Positions 42,070-50,896 of a stretch of DNA of 58,812 bases are shown piece by piece; within the stretch, counting starts at the first letter, position 1; the number at the start of each line of letters is the position of its first letter. The position numbers and the translations under genes are program-made. The stretch covers positions 1 to 58,812 of the forward strand of contig DIFZ01000055.1 in the NCBI GenBank assembly GCA_002419385.1, given 5' to 3'. Below the pieces are notes generated by a model. The model did not search any database. It was given only the letters and a program-made list of their open reading frames with translations, and was not told the DNA's origin. The DNA comes from Geobacter sp. UBA5735. Its GTDB lineage: Bacteria; Desulfobacterota; Desulfuromonadia; Geobacterales; Geobacteraceae.

Positions 42070-42942
42070 CTATCTATCTTTTTTTTTATTCAGCAGCATC
42101 CGCCTCGCCTGGGTCGATATGACGGACGAAACATTCCTGCTCCTTGACAGCGCGGCCAGGTCCTTTTCCGTCAGGGCGGAAATGAACCGGATGGCATGGT
42201 GAAGCGGTGTCTTGTGGTTCTCCACCAACGCCTTTTTTATCTGGTAATTCTTTGTCCATTCCTTGTTGACGCAAATCTCTCGCAGTATGTCGTCGTTGTT
42301 GACCGCCGACTTGGAAATGGTGAGCACTTCAGCCTCGGTTATGCGGGGATTCTTGATGACCGAAATGGAAATGAGCTTGTTGGTGTCCTTGATGAGGAGC
42401 ATCCGCCATTCCTTGTCTCCCGTCATGCCCATCTTGATTTTTTCCGATATGCCCATCGTCTGGGCAAGCTGGTACTTGCTGTGAAACTCGTCTTCGTCCT
42501 CATCCACAGCCTCATCCATGTCGTCCTCGCCATCATCCCCCCCATCGGCGTCATCCGGCGCCGTGCGGCCGATCTCTCCCGCCGCCACGGCCGCCAGGGC
42601 TCCTTCATCAGCCGAAGGATTGCCGGTAATGAGGTCTGCCACGCGAGGATCCCGGCCATGCAGTCTGGCAAGGAGCTCCAGGATGCGCGGATGGGTATGG
42701 GGGGAAGCGCATGCCTGTTCGAGGACCTCCCGTGAAAGGCCCTTCAGCCCCTGGACCGCTGCCTCGCGGATTTCCGGATCAGTGTCGCGGGAAAGGAATG
42801 CCAGCACCGCCGGCAGGTCGGCAGCGACAATCCCTGCTTCCCCCCGGGCTGCGCACAGCTTGTCCTCCCGTGAGGCATCCGGCTTCACGTACCGCGCTGA
42901 AGCCGCGGAAATTCTGATTGTCGCCGTGCGATCTCCAGCCAT
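42070..42942 (-). CDS. HEAT-like helical-repeat protein, unknown
   Basis: A 290-residue soluble protein. Two blocks of helical repeats (about 15-110 and 160-285) are separated by a very acidic linker (about 125-152, DADGGDDGEDDMDEAVDEDED). Helix pairs such as LPAVLAFLSRDTDPEIREAAVQG resemble HEAT repeats. The second block (NPRITEAEVLTISKSAVNNDD, then HHAIRFISALTEKDLAALSRS) resembles DUF2336-like repeats. It lies 11 bases before the MglA-like gene and is likely to be a partner or scaffold for it. Confidence 0.72.
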   Translation of the reverse strand: MAGDRTATIRISAASARYVKPDASREDKLCAARGEAGIVAADLPAVLAFLSRDTDPEIREAAVQGLKGLSREVLEQACASPHTHPRILELLARLHGRDPRVADLITGNPSADEGALAAVAAGEIGRTAPDDADGGDDGEDDMDEAVDEDEDEFHSKYQLAQTMGISEKIKMGMTGDKEWRMLLIKDTNKLISISVIKNPRITEAEVLTISKSAVNNDDILREICVNKEWTKNYQIKKALVENHKTPLHHAIRFISALTEKDLAALSRSRNVSSVISTQARRMLLNKKKDR

Positions 42943-42954
42943 GAGCGGGTTGCG

Positions 42955-44043
42955 TTACTTCCGTGCCGCTACGAACGGCTTGAAACCCAGCTTCTTCAGG
43001 CGTGCAGCCTCCTCGAGCGCAGCCTCCCGCGAAGAGAAGCTTCCTGCCGTCAGGGTGTATGTCGACACCGGAGTCACCGATTTCCTGATGGTCGGGTTTA
43101 TCCCTTTTACCTGCAACTGGTCACGCTCCTCAATGGCCCGCTCATACGCAAAGTAGGATCCGGCATACACGGCATACCTGCCGTTTTCCTTCAGCACGAA
43201 GGCGTCGCTGCTTGCGGCCCGCACCCGGTTCAGTTCGGCCTGGGCCTCGGCCTGGGTGCCGAAATCAGCCACATGCAGCCGGTTCATCGGCTCGTTTCTT
43301 TTGCCGGAAGCAACCGAAACCGGTTTGATGCCGGATCGTTCCAGTTTTGCCTTGTCCCCGGCCATGGAAGACTTCAGCACATACGTCCCGACGACCAGGG
43401 TAAAAGCGCCTCCGGGAGTCTTCCCGGCAGCTGTCTGCACGGGAGCGGCGGCAGTGCCGCTCTTCGGCAGGGCTGCTGTCTGGACGGGGGCCGGACCGGC
43501 TTTGCCGGAGCCCCCGGGTTTCACAGCGGTGCTCTTCTGCACGGGCACGACCGGCTGGGCAGGCTTTACAGCCGTCTTGACGGGCGGTTTCCTGTCCGTG
43601 GTTTTTGCTGCAGGGAGCTGCTTCTGCACATCCATGGGCTTCACTGGCGGCGTCTTGGCCTGCGGAGCGGCCGGGGGGGATTCCTTTGCTTTCGCCCCGG
43701 CCGCCTGAACGGTTGCGGCAGGATGCTGTTTTACCTGGTCGACAGAGGGTTGGGGAGACGCAGCATCGGGTGGGGAAGGGGCCGGAACACCGGCTGCCCC
43801 TGCGCCCGCCGGCTGGGTAAGGGCGCTGCTCCGTACCGGCATCGCTTTCGTGACTTCGGACGAAATGATGTCGCGCTGACCGGCCATCTCGTCATTCGAA
43901 CGGAAGATGTCCGTGAAGAAGTAGAAATACCCGAAACAGACCGCAAGGGCCGATAGAACCAGCAGAATGCCTTTGGCACTGCTCCCGCCCACTCCGCCAA
44001 GGCCGGTTTTGTAACCACTTTTGGGCAATCCGGTTTCTATCAT
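42955..44043 (-). CDS. SPOR-domain inner-membrane protein
   Basis: A 362-residue bitopic protein. A short cytoplasmic N-terminus leads to one membrane segment (about 26-44). A long Pro/Ala/Lys-rich periplasmic linker (about 70-215) follows. Two SPOR-like modules come last (about 220-290 with FTLVVGTYV and LHVADFGTQAEAQ, and about 300-360 with YAVYAGSYFAYERAI and YTLTAGSFSSREAALEEAARLKKLGF). SPOR domains bind denuded peptidoglycan at the septum. GGGGAGG lies 10 bases before the ATG. It lies in an operon between the EF-G-like gene and the helical-repeat gene. Confidence 0.86.
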   Translation of the reverse strand: MIETGLPKSGYKTGLGGVGGSSAKGILLVLSALAVCFGYFYFFTDIFRSNDEMAGQRDIISSEVTKAMPVRSSALTQPAGAGAAGVPAPSPPDAASPQPSVDQVKQHPAATVQAAGAKAKESPPAAPQAKTPPVKPMDVQKQLPAAKTTDRKPPVKTAVKPAQPVVPVQKSTAVKPGGSGKAGPAPVQTAALPKSGTAAAPVQTAAGKTPGGAFTLVVGTYVLKSSMAGDKAKLERSGIKPVSVASGKRNEPMNRLHVADFGTQAEAQAELNRVRAASSDAFVLKENGRYAVYAGSYFAYERAIEERDQLQVKGINPTIRKSVTPVSTYTLTAGSFSSREAALEEAARLKKLGFKPFVAARK

Positions 44044-44073
44044 CGATGCTGTCCTCCCCTTCTCATGGTCTGG

Positions 44074-46158
44074 CTACGCTTTGTTCGCGGCAGCCGCTTC
44101 GTTGATCACCTTCTGTGCCAGATGACTCGGCAGTTCCTCGTAGTGGGAAAACTCGGTCGTGAAAAGACCGCGGTCACTGGTCATGGATCTCAGGTCATTT
44201 GCATAGGAAAGCACTTCAGCCATCGGTACGACCGCGCGGATGATCTGCGAGTTTGCCTTGGGCTCCACGCCCACGACCTTGCCCCGGCGCGAGTTCAGGT
44301 CGCCGATGACGTCGCCCATGTTGTCCTCCGGCACGGTGATCTTCATCTTCATGATCGGCTCTAAAAGCACCGGTTTGGCCGTCTCCATGGCTTTCTTGAA
44401 CGCCATGGAACCGGCGATCTTGAAGGCCATTTCCGAAGAGTCGACAGTATGGAAGGAGCCGTCGAAGAGCATCGCCTTGAAGTCGACCACCGGGTAGCCG
44501 GCAAGCGAACCCTCGAGGGATGCTTCCTGGATGCCCTTGTCGACAGCCGGTATGTACGTTTTCGGGATGACGCCTCCCACGATCTTGTCCTCGAAGACAT
44601 ATCCCTCGCCACGTCCCTGGGGGACGAACTCCACCCAGCAATCGCCGTACTGCCCGCGCCCCCCGGACTGCTTCTTGTATTTGCCCTGCACCTTTACGGC
44701 GGTTTTCATTGTCTCCAGGTAGGGGACTTTCGGGATTTTCAGTTCAACCTCGACACTGAACTTGCGGCGCAGTTTTTCAATGGTGACCTCAAGGTGCACC
44801 TGACCCATCCCGGAGATGATCAGCTCCCGGGTCTGGTCGTCGCGCCGCAGGGAGATTGTCTGGTCTTCCTCCATCAGCCGCTGGAGCGCTCCGTGGATCT
44901 TGTCCTCGTCGTTCTTGGTTTTGGGCTGGATGGCGTACGAGATGACCGGTTCGAGTGATTTGGCCGGCTCGTAAACGATGGGTTTGTCGGCATCGCACAG
45001 GGTGTCGCCACTGACAGTCTCCTTCAGCTTGGCCACCGCCACGATATCCCCTGCCACGGCCTGCTTGACCGGCTTCTGCTTCTTCCCTTCCAGTTCGTAA
45101 ATCTGGCCGATGCGTTCCGTGCAGTCTTTGGAGGAGTTATAGACGGTTGAATCCGAATTGAGGACCCCGGAATAGACCCTGAAGACAGTGATCTTGCCGG
45201 TGTAGGGATCCGACGTGGTCTTGAAGACGAGGGCGGAAAACGGCTGCCCCTCATCCGGAGACCTCTCTTCCACTTCATTGTTCTTCGGATTGATGCCCGT
45301 GACATTTCCGCGGTCAAGGGGCGACGGGAGACACTGGCAGATATAGTCCAGCAGCTGGGACACGCCGATGTTCATGGTGGCCGAACCGCAGAAGACCGGG
45401 GTAAAGGTGTTGCGCAGCGTACCGACCCTGAGCCCGTCGAGGATCTCTTCTTCGGTCAGTTCTCCGATATCGAGGAATTTTTCCGTCAGGGCGTCATAGG
45501 CTTCCGCAACGGTCTCGACCAACTTTTCGCGCATGCTCTCCGCATCAGCTCGGTACTCCGCGGGAATGTCGGTTTCCGCGAACGTGCCGGAGGCATCCTT
45601 CTGATAGCGGTATGCCTTCATCGTAACCAGGTCTATGACACCTTCAAAGTTCTCCTCCGCGCCGAGGGGGATCTGCACGGCAACGGCACGCGCACCCAGG
45701 GCCTTTTCCATGTCACCCATGGCCCGGAGGAAATTCGCGCGTTCACGATCCATCTTGTTGACAAAGGCAATACGGGGGATTTCAGCTTCGTTGGCCCATT
45801 CCCAGACTTCCTCGGTTTGGACCTTGACGCCCGAAATGGCGGAGATCATGACCACTGCACCCCCCAGGACCCGCAGACACGATTTGGTATCGGCAATGAA
45901 ATCGCCGTATCCCGGGGTGTCGATCAGGTGGAGGGAGTGGCCTTTCCACTCACCGTGGTTGAGGGAGGAGGTGACCGTTATCTTTCGCTTGATCTCTTCC
46001 GGCTCGTAATCCATGGTCGAAGAACCGTCATCGACACGGCCGAGACGGTCGTTCATGCCCACGGTGAAGAGAATGGCTTCGGTGAGGGAGGTTTTGCCGG
46101 CGCCCCCATGGGCCACAATTCCAACGTTTCTCACTTTTGCGGTGTCATACTTTGCCAT
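44074..46158 (-). CDS. EF-G-like translational GTPase (fusA paralogue)
   Basis: A 694-residue protein with all five EF-G domains. Its G1 is AHGGAGKT (16-23; classical EF-G has GDAGK), NKMD is intact, and domain IV has GRGQYG. The conserved DTPGHVDF is DTPGYGDF, so the catalytic His is Tyr84. Switch I reads RKITV where EF-G normally has RGITI. These changes match EF-G-like paralogues (EF-G2 type) rather than the main elongation factor. The start at 46158 has GGGGGA upstream and begins at the conserved MAKYDTAKVRNVGIV. It follows coaX by about 85 bases. GTP hydrolysis is probably altered; function is inferred. Confidence 0.9.
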   Translation of the reverse strand: MAKYDTAKVRNVGIVAHGGAGKTSLTEAILFTVGMNDRLGRVDDGSSTMDYEPEEIKRKITVTSSLNHGEWKGHSLHLIDTPGYGDFIADTKSCLRVLGGAVVMISAISGVKVQTEEVWEWANEAEIPRIAFVNKMDRERANFLRAMGDMEKALGARAVAVQIPLGAEENFEGVIDLVTMKAYRYQKDASGTFAETDIPAEYRADAESMREKLVETVAEAYDALTEKFLDIGELTEEEILDGLRVGTLRNTFTPVFCGSATMNIGVSQLLDYICQCLPSPLDRGNVTGINPKNNEVEERSPDEGQPFSALVFKTTSDPYTGKITVFRVYSGVLNSDSTVYNSSKDCTERIGQIYELEGKKQKPVKQAVAGDIVAVAKLKETVSGDTLCDADKPIVYEPAKSLEPVISYAIQPKTKNDEDKIHGALQRLMEEDQTISLRRDDQTRELIISGMGQVHLEVTIEKLRRKFSVEVELKIPKVPYLETMKTAVKVQGKYKKQSGGRGQYGDCWVEFVPQGRGEGYVFEDKIVGGVIPKTYIPAVDKGIQEASLEGSLAGYPVVDFKAMLFDGSFHTVDSSEMAFKIAGSMAFKKAMETAKPVLLEPIMKMKITVPEDNMGDVIGDLNSRRGKVVGVEPKANSQIIRAVVPMAEVLSYANDLRSMTSDRGLFTTEFSHYEELPSHLAQKVINEAAAANKA

Positions 46159-46242
46159 AAATCCCCCTTGATGTATCAAATGGATAGTACCCCTCCTGCA
46201 TGCCTCCATGGTTCCTTTCGCAACATCATTCGCACAGACCCG

Positions 46243-47025
46243 TCACGGCACGGACGACGGCCGCACATTCCGCTCATACAGAATCCGCAGGCCTTCCAGC
46301 GTCAGGTATTCGTGGACCTCTTCAATGGTTTTCGTTTCGGGAGCTATGAGCGCGGCCAAGCCACCGGTGGCGATGACGCGGGGATTTTCCCTGCTCTCGA
46401 GCTTCATGCGAGATACGATTTCATCGACCATGCCCACATACCCGTAATAAATGCCCGCCTGCATCGCTCCGACAGTATTCTTGGCGATAATCGAGGGAGG
46501 CTTCACCACCTCGATTCTCGGCAGTTTGCTGGCTTTCTGGAACAGGGCTTCAGCCGATATCATGATGCCGGGCGCAATGACGCCGCCGCAGTACTGGCCC
46601 TTGGCGTTCACCAGATCAAAAGTGGTGGCTGTGCCGAAATCCACGATGATAAGGGCGGTGCCGTATCGCTCGAAACCTGCAACCGCATTGACAATGCGGT
46701 CGGCTCCCACTTCCTTGGGATTCTCGTACTGTATCGACATGCCGGTTTTGATGCCCGGCCCCACGATATAGGGCTTGAGGTTGAAGTAACTGACCGCCAG
46801 CCTTTCCAGGACACCGGTGAGCGCCGGAACCACCGAAGACAGTATGATGTCCCGGACCTCATCGTAACGGTATCCGGAAAATGAGAAAAGCTCTCGTATC
46901 AGGACTGCATATTCATCTGCGGTTTTGGCCGTATCGGTCGCAATCCGCCAGTCTCTGACCAGGTGTTCGCCATCGTAAAGGCCGAGGACGGTGTTGCTGT
47001 TACCCACATCTATGACCAGAAGCAA
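46243..47025 (-). CDS. coaX: type III pantothenate kinase
   Basis: A 260-residue enzyme phosphorylating pantothenate, the first step of coenzyme A synthesis. ASKHA-fold motifs are present: LLVIDVGNSNTVLG at the start (phosphate 1), VGADRIVNA, VDFGTATTFDLV (phosphate 2) and GGVIAPG, with ATGGLA near the end. I used a TTG at 47025 with GGAGG 7 bases upstream, giving the standard N-terminus; the frame opens 11 codons earlier with another TTG. The type III enzyme is feedback-insensitive. It lies between birA and the EF-G-like gene, on the same strand. Confidence 0.92.
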   Translation of the reverse strand: MLLVIDVGNSNTVLGLYDGEHLVRDWRIATDTAKTADEYAVLIRELFSFSGYRYDEVRDIILSSVVPALTGVLERLAVSYFNLKPYIVGPGIKTGMSIQYENPKEVGADRIVNAVAGFERYGTALIIVDFGTATTFDLVNAKGQYCGGVIAPGIMISAEALFQKASKLPRIEVVKPPSIIAKNTVGAMQAGIYYGYVGMVDEIVSRMKLESRENPRVIATGGLAALIAPETKTIEEVHEYLTLEGLRILYERNVRPSSVP

Positions 47026-47103
47026 ACTGGAATCCTCCGGGTTCGTGCAATTTCCCAATCACCATCGATATGAATCAGTGCCCCCCGCAATGTGTCGGCG
47101 GCA

Positions 47104-48117
47104 TCACAGGACCGTCACGTCACCGGCCAGGACCCGCTCATGCGACCCGTCAACCGTCTTGAGAATCAGGGCGCAGTCCATATCGATTCCTGCAATCTCG
47201 CCCACCACGTCCCCTTGGCCGAACGACACCCTGACCCGTTTCCCCATGATCATGCTGCGGGCCAGCCATTCGTCACGGATGGCGGCAAAACCGTCACGCA
47301 AATACCCGTCATACAGCGTGTCCAGTTCTGAAACGAGCGCAATGGTAAATTCACGACGGTCCACCACTGCGCCGCTCTCAATGAACAGCGAACTGGCCGG
47401 CTGTCGCAACCCTTCGGGAAAGCGGTCTTTCTCCATGTTGATGTTTACGCCTATGCCCAGGACAACGCAATGGATGGTATCTGTCTCCGCATTCATCTCA
47501 TTGAGGAGCCCGGCAACCTTCCGTCCGTTGACCAGGATGTCATTCGGCCATTTGATAAACGGGCGGAGCGGGGTAGTCTTCTCGATGGCCCGGGAGACCG
47601 CGACAGCGGACAGAAACGTAAGCTGGGTGGCATGGAGGGGGGAAATGGGTGGACGGATGATGACGGAACAGTACAGGTTCACTCCCGGAGGTGATTCCCA
47701 GCGCCTGCCCAGGCGCCCCCTCCCCCCCGTCTGGGTCTCGGCGATGACGACCGTGCCGTCAACAGCTCCTTCATCCGCCAGATGAAAGGCATGCAGGTTT
47801 GTCGATTCTGTTTCGCGCAGGCTGATGATGCGACAGCCGATGCGGAGCGTGGAGAGACCGTGAGCCAGTTCGCTGGCCGTGAGTGCATCGGGCGCCGCAA
47901 CCAACCGGTAACCGCGGGCCGGAACGGCATCGATCCGGTAGCCCCGGTCACGCAATCTCTTGACATGTTTCCAGACGGCCGTCCTGGAAATGCTCAGCAC
48001 AGCCCCGATTTTTTCTCCGGACAGCAAACCGCCGTCACTTCCGCGGAAAAGTCCCAGCAATCGCTGTTCCATGTCAGGCTGCACCCTGTCCGGCCTCGGG
48101 GAGAAGGGGTCCTTCAT
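47104..48117 (-). CDS. birA: biotin ligase / repressor BirA
   Basis: A 337-residue bifunctional protein. The N-terminal winged helix (about 18-75, LLSGEKIGAVLSISRTAVWKHVKRL region) marks the repressor type. The catalytic domain has ETQTGGRGRLGRRWES, KWPNDILVNGRKVAGLL and the small C-terminal SH3-like domain. It biotinylates acetyl-CoA carboxylase and may repress biotin genes. The ATG overlaps the nadC stop (ATGA), so the two are translationally coupled. No biotin synthesis gene is present here. Confidence 0.95.
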   Translation of the reverse strand: MKDPFSPRPDRVQPDMEQRLLGLFRGSDGGLLSGEKIGAVLSISRTAVWKHVKRLRDRGYRIDAVPARGYRLVAAPDALTASELAHGLSTLRIGCRIISLRETESTNLHAFHLADEGAVDGTVVIAETQTGGRGRLGRRWESPPGVNLYCSVIIRPPISPLHATQLTFLSAVAVSRAIEKTTPLRPFIKWPNDILVNGRKVAGLLNEMNAETDTIHCVVLGIGVNINMEKDRFPEGLRQPASSLFIESGAVVDRREFTIALVSELDTLYDGYLRDGFAAIRDEWLARSMIMGKRVRVSFGQGDVVGEIAGIDMDCALILKTVDGSHERVLAGDVTVL

Positions 48118-48944
48118 GCATCCTCCAGCAGCATGGAGATGTCCATTGCCCGTGCCGAATGGGTAAGCGCGCCCACAGAAATTATATCGACGCCCGTTGC
48201 CGCAATCCGGCCGATGCTTTCAAGGTTGACGCCGCCGGAAGCCTCGACGATGGCTTTGCCCCCTATCAGTTCGACCGCAGTGCGCATGGTATCCGGATCC
48301 ATGTTGTCCAGCATGATGATGTCGGCGCCTGCCCGCAGCGCCTCGGCAACCTGCTGCAGATTTTCCGTCTCGACCTCTATTTTGATGGTATGGGGAATGG
48401 CGTTCCTGGCCCGTTCTATGGCGACGGAAATCCCTCCGGCAGCGGCAATGTGGTTCTCCTTGATGAGAACTCCGTCATACAGGCCGCTGCGGTGGTTGGC
48501 GCCGCCGCCGACGCGTACGGCATACTTTTCCAGCTGGCGCAGCCCCGGCGTCGTCTTCCGGGTGTCCACAACCCGTGCTCCGGTGCCGCTGACCGCCTCG
48601 CGGTAGCGGGCGGTGAGCGTCGCAATGCCGCACATCCGCTGCAACAGGTTCAAGGCAACCCGCTCCCCCTGCAGGAGGACGGCTGCATCTCCGTGCAGCT
48701 CGGCGATGACGTCTCCCTTTGCCGCGACAGCTCCGTCAGAGAAAAGCGGGGTAAAGACTGCACCGGGATCCAGCAGGGTAAAAACCCTGGCAGCGACGTG
48801 CATGCCGGCCACCACGAACGGTTCCTTGGCAATGAACCGGGCCCGGGCCGGCCGGTTTCCCTCGATCACTGCCGTGGTCGTCAGGTCGCCGGTATGTATA
48901 TCCTCCCGGAGAGCGTTTTCGATTATCGAGTCTATCCCCAGCAT
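48114..48944 (-). CDS. nadC: quinolinate phosphoribosyltransferase (nicotinate-nucleotide pyrophosphorylase)
   Basis: A 276-residue enzyme making nicotinate mononucleotide from quinolinate and PRPP. Recognised segments are ALREDIHTGDLTT, LNLLQRMCGIATLT, VDTRKTTPGLRQLEKYAVRVGGG, EVETENLQQVAEAL and DIIMLDNMDP, ending in GVDIISVGALTHSA. The start at 48944 has GGGGGAAC upstream; the longer frame begins with a TTG. It is the first gene of a group that includes birA and coaX (cofactor synthesis) and then the EF-G/SPOR/MglA genes. Confidence 0.96.
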   Translation of the reverse strand: MLGIDSIIENALREDIHTGDLTTTAVIEGNRPARARFIAKEPFVVAGMHVAARVFTLLDPGAVFTPLFSDGAVAAKGDVIAELHGDAAVLLQGERVALNLLQRMCGIATLTARYREAVSGTGARVVDTRKTTPGLRQLEKYAVRVGGGANHRSGLYDGVLIKENHIAAAGGISVAIERARNAIPHTIKIEVETENLQQVAEALRAGADIIMLDNMDPDTMRTAVELIGGKAIVEASGGVNLESIGRIAATGVDIISVGALTHSARAMDISMLLEDA

Positions 48945-49085
48945 GAACCGTTCCCCCAAAATCTCGCAATGCCTTTTTATAACATAGCTTCAAAGGGACA
49001 GCAACCGCTAATACTTCGTTTACGCTGGGAAAAACCGGGATACTGCGCCTGCCCCGCCGGCCGGAGGCTGCCGGGGCATAAGCGC

Positions 49086-49136
49086 AAAAGCGGACAGAGC
49101 CGTTGATCAGCGTCAACGGCCCTGTCCGCTTTTTTT
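49086..49136. terminator. long bidirectional terminator between tRNAs and nadC
   Basis: AAAAGCGGACAG..GCCGTTGA (49086-49106 region) pairs with TCAACGGC..CTGTCCGCTTTTTTT (49113-49136) with one mismatch and a 6-base loop. It would end the tRNA transcript on the minus strand (four T) and anything entering from the left on the plus strand (seven T). Confidence 0.8.
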
Positions 49137-49142
49137 CGTGAA

Positions 49143-49217
49143 TGGTGATCCCAAGGGGACTTGAACCCCTGTTACCGACGTGAAAGGCCGGTGTCCTAAC
49201 CGCTAGACGATGGGACC
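49143..49217 (-). tRNA. tRNA-Glu (UUC)
   Basis: Read on the minus strand from 49217, it is 75 bases long and starts GGTCCCATCGTCTAG. It folds as a cloverleaf with a 7-base acceptor stem (one G-T pair), a T loop GTTCAAGTC and anticodon loop CTTTCAC with anticodon TTC. The CCA end is encoded (49145-49143). Confidence 0.97.
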
Positions 49218-49255
49218 TGAACCCCTCTGTGGTGATGCCGGAGGCATGGTTAATG

Positions 49256-49329
49256 TGGCTGGGGGACAAGGATTCGAACCTTGGTTGGCGGAGTCAGAGT
49301 CCGCAGTCCTGCCGCTAGACGATCCCCCA
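49256..49329 (-). tRNA. tRNA-Gln (CUG)
   Basis: Read on the minus strand from 49329, it is 74 bases long and starts TGGGGGATCGTCTAG. The acceptor stem TGGGGGA/TCCCCCA pairs fully. The anticodon loop is CTCTGAC with anticodon CTG, and the T loop is GTTCGAATC. CCA is encoded. It lies 38 bases upstream of tRNA-Glu, and both share the promoter at 49346-49374. Confidence 0.97.
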
Positions 49330-49345
49330 TCAGCCAGAGAGAAAC

Positions 49346-49374
49346 TATATATCAGAGACGTTCATGGCCGTCAA
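49346..49374 (-). promoter_or_regulatory. sigma-70 promoter for the tRNA pair
   Basis: On the minus strand TTGACG (49374-49369) and TATATA (49351-49346) are 17 bases apart. The start would be near 49339, ten bases before tRNA-Gln. Confidence 0.7.
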
Positions 49375-49416
49375 GTATTTTGACTGCAACACTGCCGGTA
49401 CGCGGCACAATGACGG

Positions 49417-49962
49417 TCAGTGGTGGGAAATCCGGGCCGCACCGGCCTCAAGCACCCGTATGTTGTCGGGAATATACTTGTGGTTCCGCTCGGGCAGTGT
49501 GTCTTTCAGGGCTTCGGCCAACGCTGCGGGGGACACCGCGCCTGTCCTTGCGGCATAAGCGCCCACGGCAACCATGTTCACCATCCGGGCATCGCCCATT
49601 TCCATTGCTATGGCATTCATCGGAATCGGAATGATCTCGATATCCTCCCTGGCGCATGTGGCAGGATCGACCAGAGAGGTATTGACTATGCAGGTGCCGC
49701 CGGCCTTGATCATGGGACAGTATTTGTCGAATGACGCCTGGTTCAGGAACACCCCCACGCTTGGATTGCCGATCACCGGCGAGCCAACCTCGCCATCGGA
49801 AATCACAACGGTGCACATGGCAGCGCCACCGCGCTTCTCCACGCCGTACGACGGCATAAAGGAAACATTCTTGCCTTCGTTCATTGCCGCATGGGAAAGC
49901 AGCGTACCCGCAAGGAGCACGCCCTGCCCGCCAAAACCGGCCATGTACATATCATGCCTCAT
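49417..49962 (-). CDS. korC: 2-oxoacid:ferredoxin oxidoreductase, gamma subunit
   Basis: A 181-residue subunit. MYMAGFGGQGVLLAGTLLSHAA, the SYGVEKRGGAA loop and the NTSLVDP segment are typical of the gamma (POR_C) domain, which helps bind coenzyme A. I chose the third-codon ATG (49962), 6 bases after GGGGGA; the open frame upstream overlaps the beta gene and is not conserved. It is the last of four kor genes. Together they would form 2-oxoglutarate (or another 2-oxoacid):ferredoxin oxidoreductase, used in an incomplete or reversible TCA cycle. Confidence 0.93.
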   Translation of the reverse strand: MRHDMYMAGFGGQGVLLAGTLLSHAAMNEGKNVSFMPSYGVEKRGGAAMCTVVISDGEVGSPVIGNPSVGVFLNQASFDKYCPMIKAGGTCIVNTSLVDPATCAREDIEIIPIPMNAIAMEMGDARMVNMVAVGAYAARTGAVSPAALAEALKDTLPERNHKYIPDNIRVLEAGAARISHH

Positions 49963-50021
49963 CACCATTCCCCCAATTCGTGAATAGTTCAGCCAGACCG
50001 CCCCCGTGCGATGGAAACCGG

Positions 50022-50765
50022 TCACAGTCCGGCGGTATTCTTGAAAGTCCCCAGTTTGAAGTATTCGCACATCTCCCTGCCGACCCGCTCGTTGGCCTCG
50101 ATGGCGTTCATCCCCCAGTTTGTGGGGCATGCGGCAAGCACCTCGACAAAAGAGAATCCCTTTCCTTCACCCTGATAACGGAAGGCCTTCTTGATCTGTT
50201 TTTTTGCATCCATGAGATTCTTCGGCGTGTTCACCGCAGCACGGGCGGAAAACGCAACGCCGTCAAGCCCGCTCAACAGTTCGGCCATTCTGATGGGGAA
50301 TCCCTCGACCTCCGGTTTTCTGCCAGTGGGTGACGTCGAAGTCCTCTGTCCCAGGAGCGTGGTGGGAGCCATCTGGCCGCCTGTCATGCCGTAGGTGGTA
50401 TTGTTGACGAAGACGACTGATATGTGCTCGCCCCGATTGGCGGCATGAATGATCTCCGCAGTGCCGATGGCAGCGAGGTCCCCGTCTCCCTGGTAGGTGA
50501 AGACAAACCTGTCGGGACGAGCCCGCTTCACCCCGGTAGCCACAGCGGGCGCACGACCATGGGGGGTTTCGATCACATCGATATCGAAATAGTAGTAGAG
50601 AAACACCGAACAGCCGATGGAAGCGATGCCAATGGTTTCCTGCTGCAGGCCGAATTCATCCAGCGCCTCGGCAACCAGCCTGTGGATGGTGCCGTGATGG
50701 CACCCGGGACAGAAGTGGGTCTGCACGTCTTTGAGACTGACCGGTCGTTTGAATACCTGGTGCAT
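50022..50765 (-). CDS. korB: 2-oxoacid:ferredoxin oxidoreductase, beta subunit
   Basis: A 247-residue thiamine pyrophosphate-binding subunit. The TPP motif runs from QGDGDLAAIG to VNNTTYGMTGGQ. FCPGCHHG near 18-25 is the usual N-terminal cluster-type CxxC segment, and GCSVFLYYYFDIDV follows. TPTTLLGQRT-like and GGQMAPT residues match the 2-oxoglutarate-type enzyme more than pyruvate synthase, but the substrate is inferred. It is preceded by korA after a 131-base gap. Confidence 0.94.
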   Translation of the reverse strand: MHQVFKRPVSLKDVQTHFCPGCHHGTIHRLVAEALDEFGLQQETIGIASIGCSVFLYYYFDIDVIETPHGRAPAVATGVKRARPDRFVFTYQGDGDLAAIGTAEIIHAANRGEHISVVFVNNTTYGMTGGQMAPTTLLGQRTSTSPTGRKPEVEGFPIRMAELLSGLDGVAFSARAAVNTPKNLMDAKKQIKKAFRYQGEGKGFSFVEVLAACPTNWGMNAIEANERVGREMCEYFKLGTFKNTAGL

Positions 50766-50896
50766 TTCATAACCTCTTTATAGGGATACGGGAATCAGCA
50801 GCTGCGGCCTGACGGAAAAGCGGTCAGCCTTCCAGCCGCCGGTAAGGGGCAGAGAAGTTCACAGCGGACTGCGTTGCACTGTCCCGGTCCGCGGGA

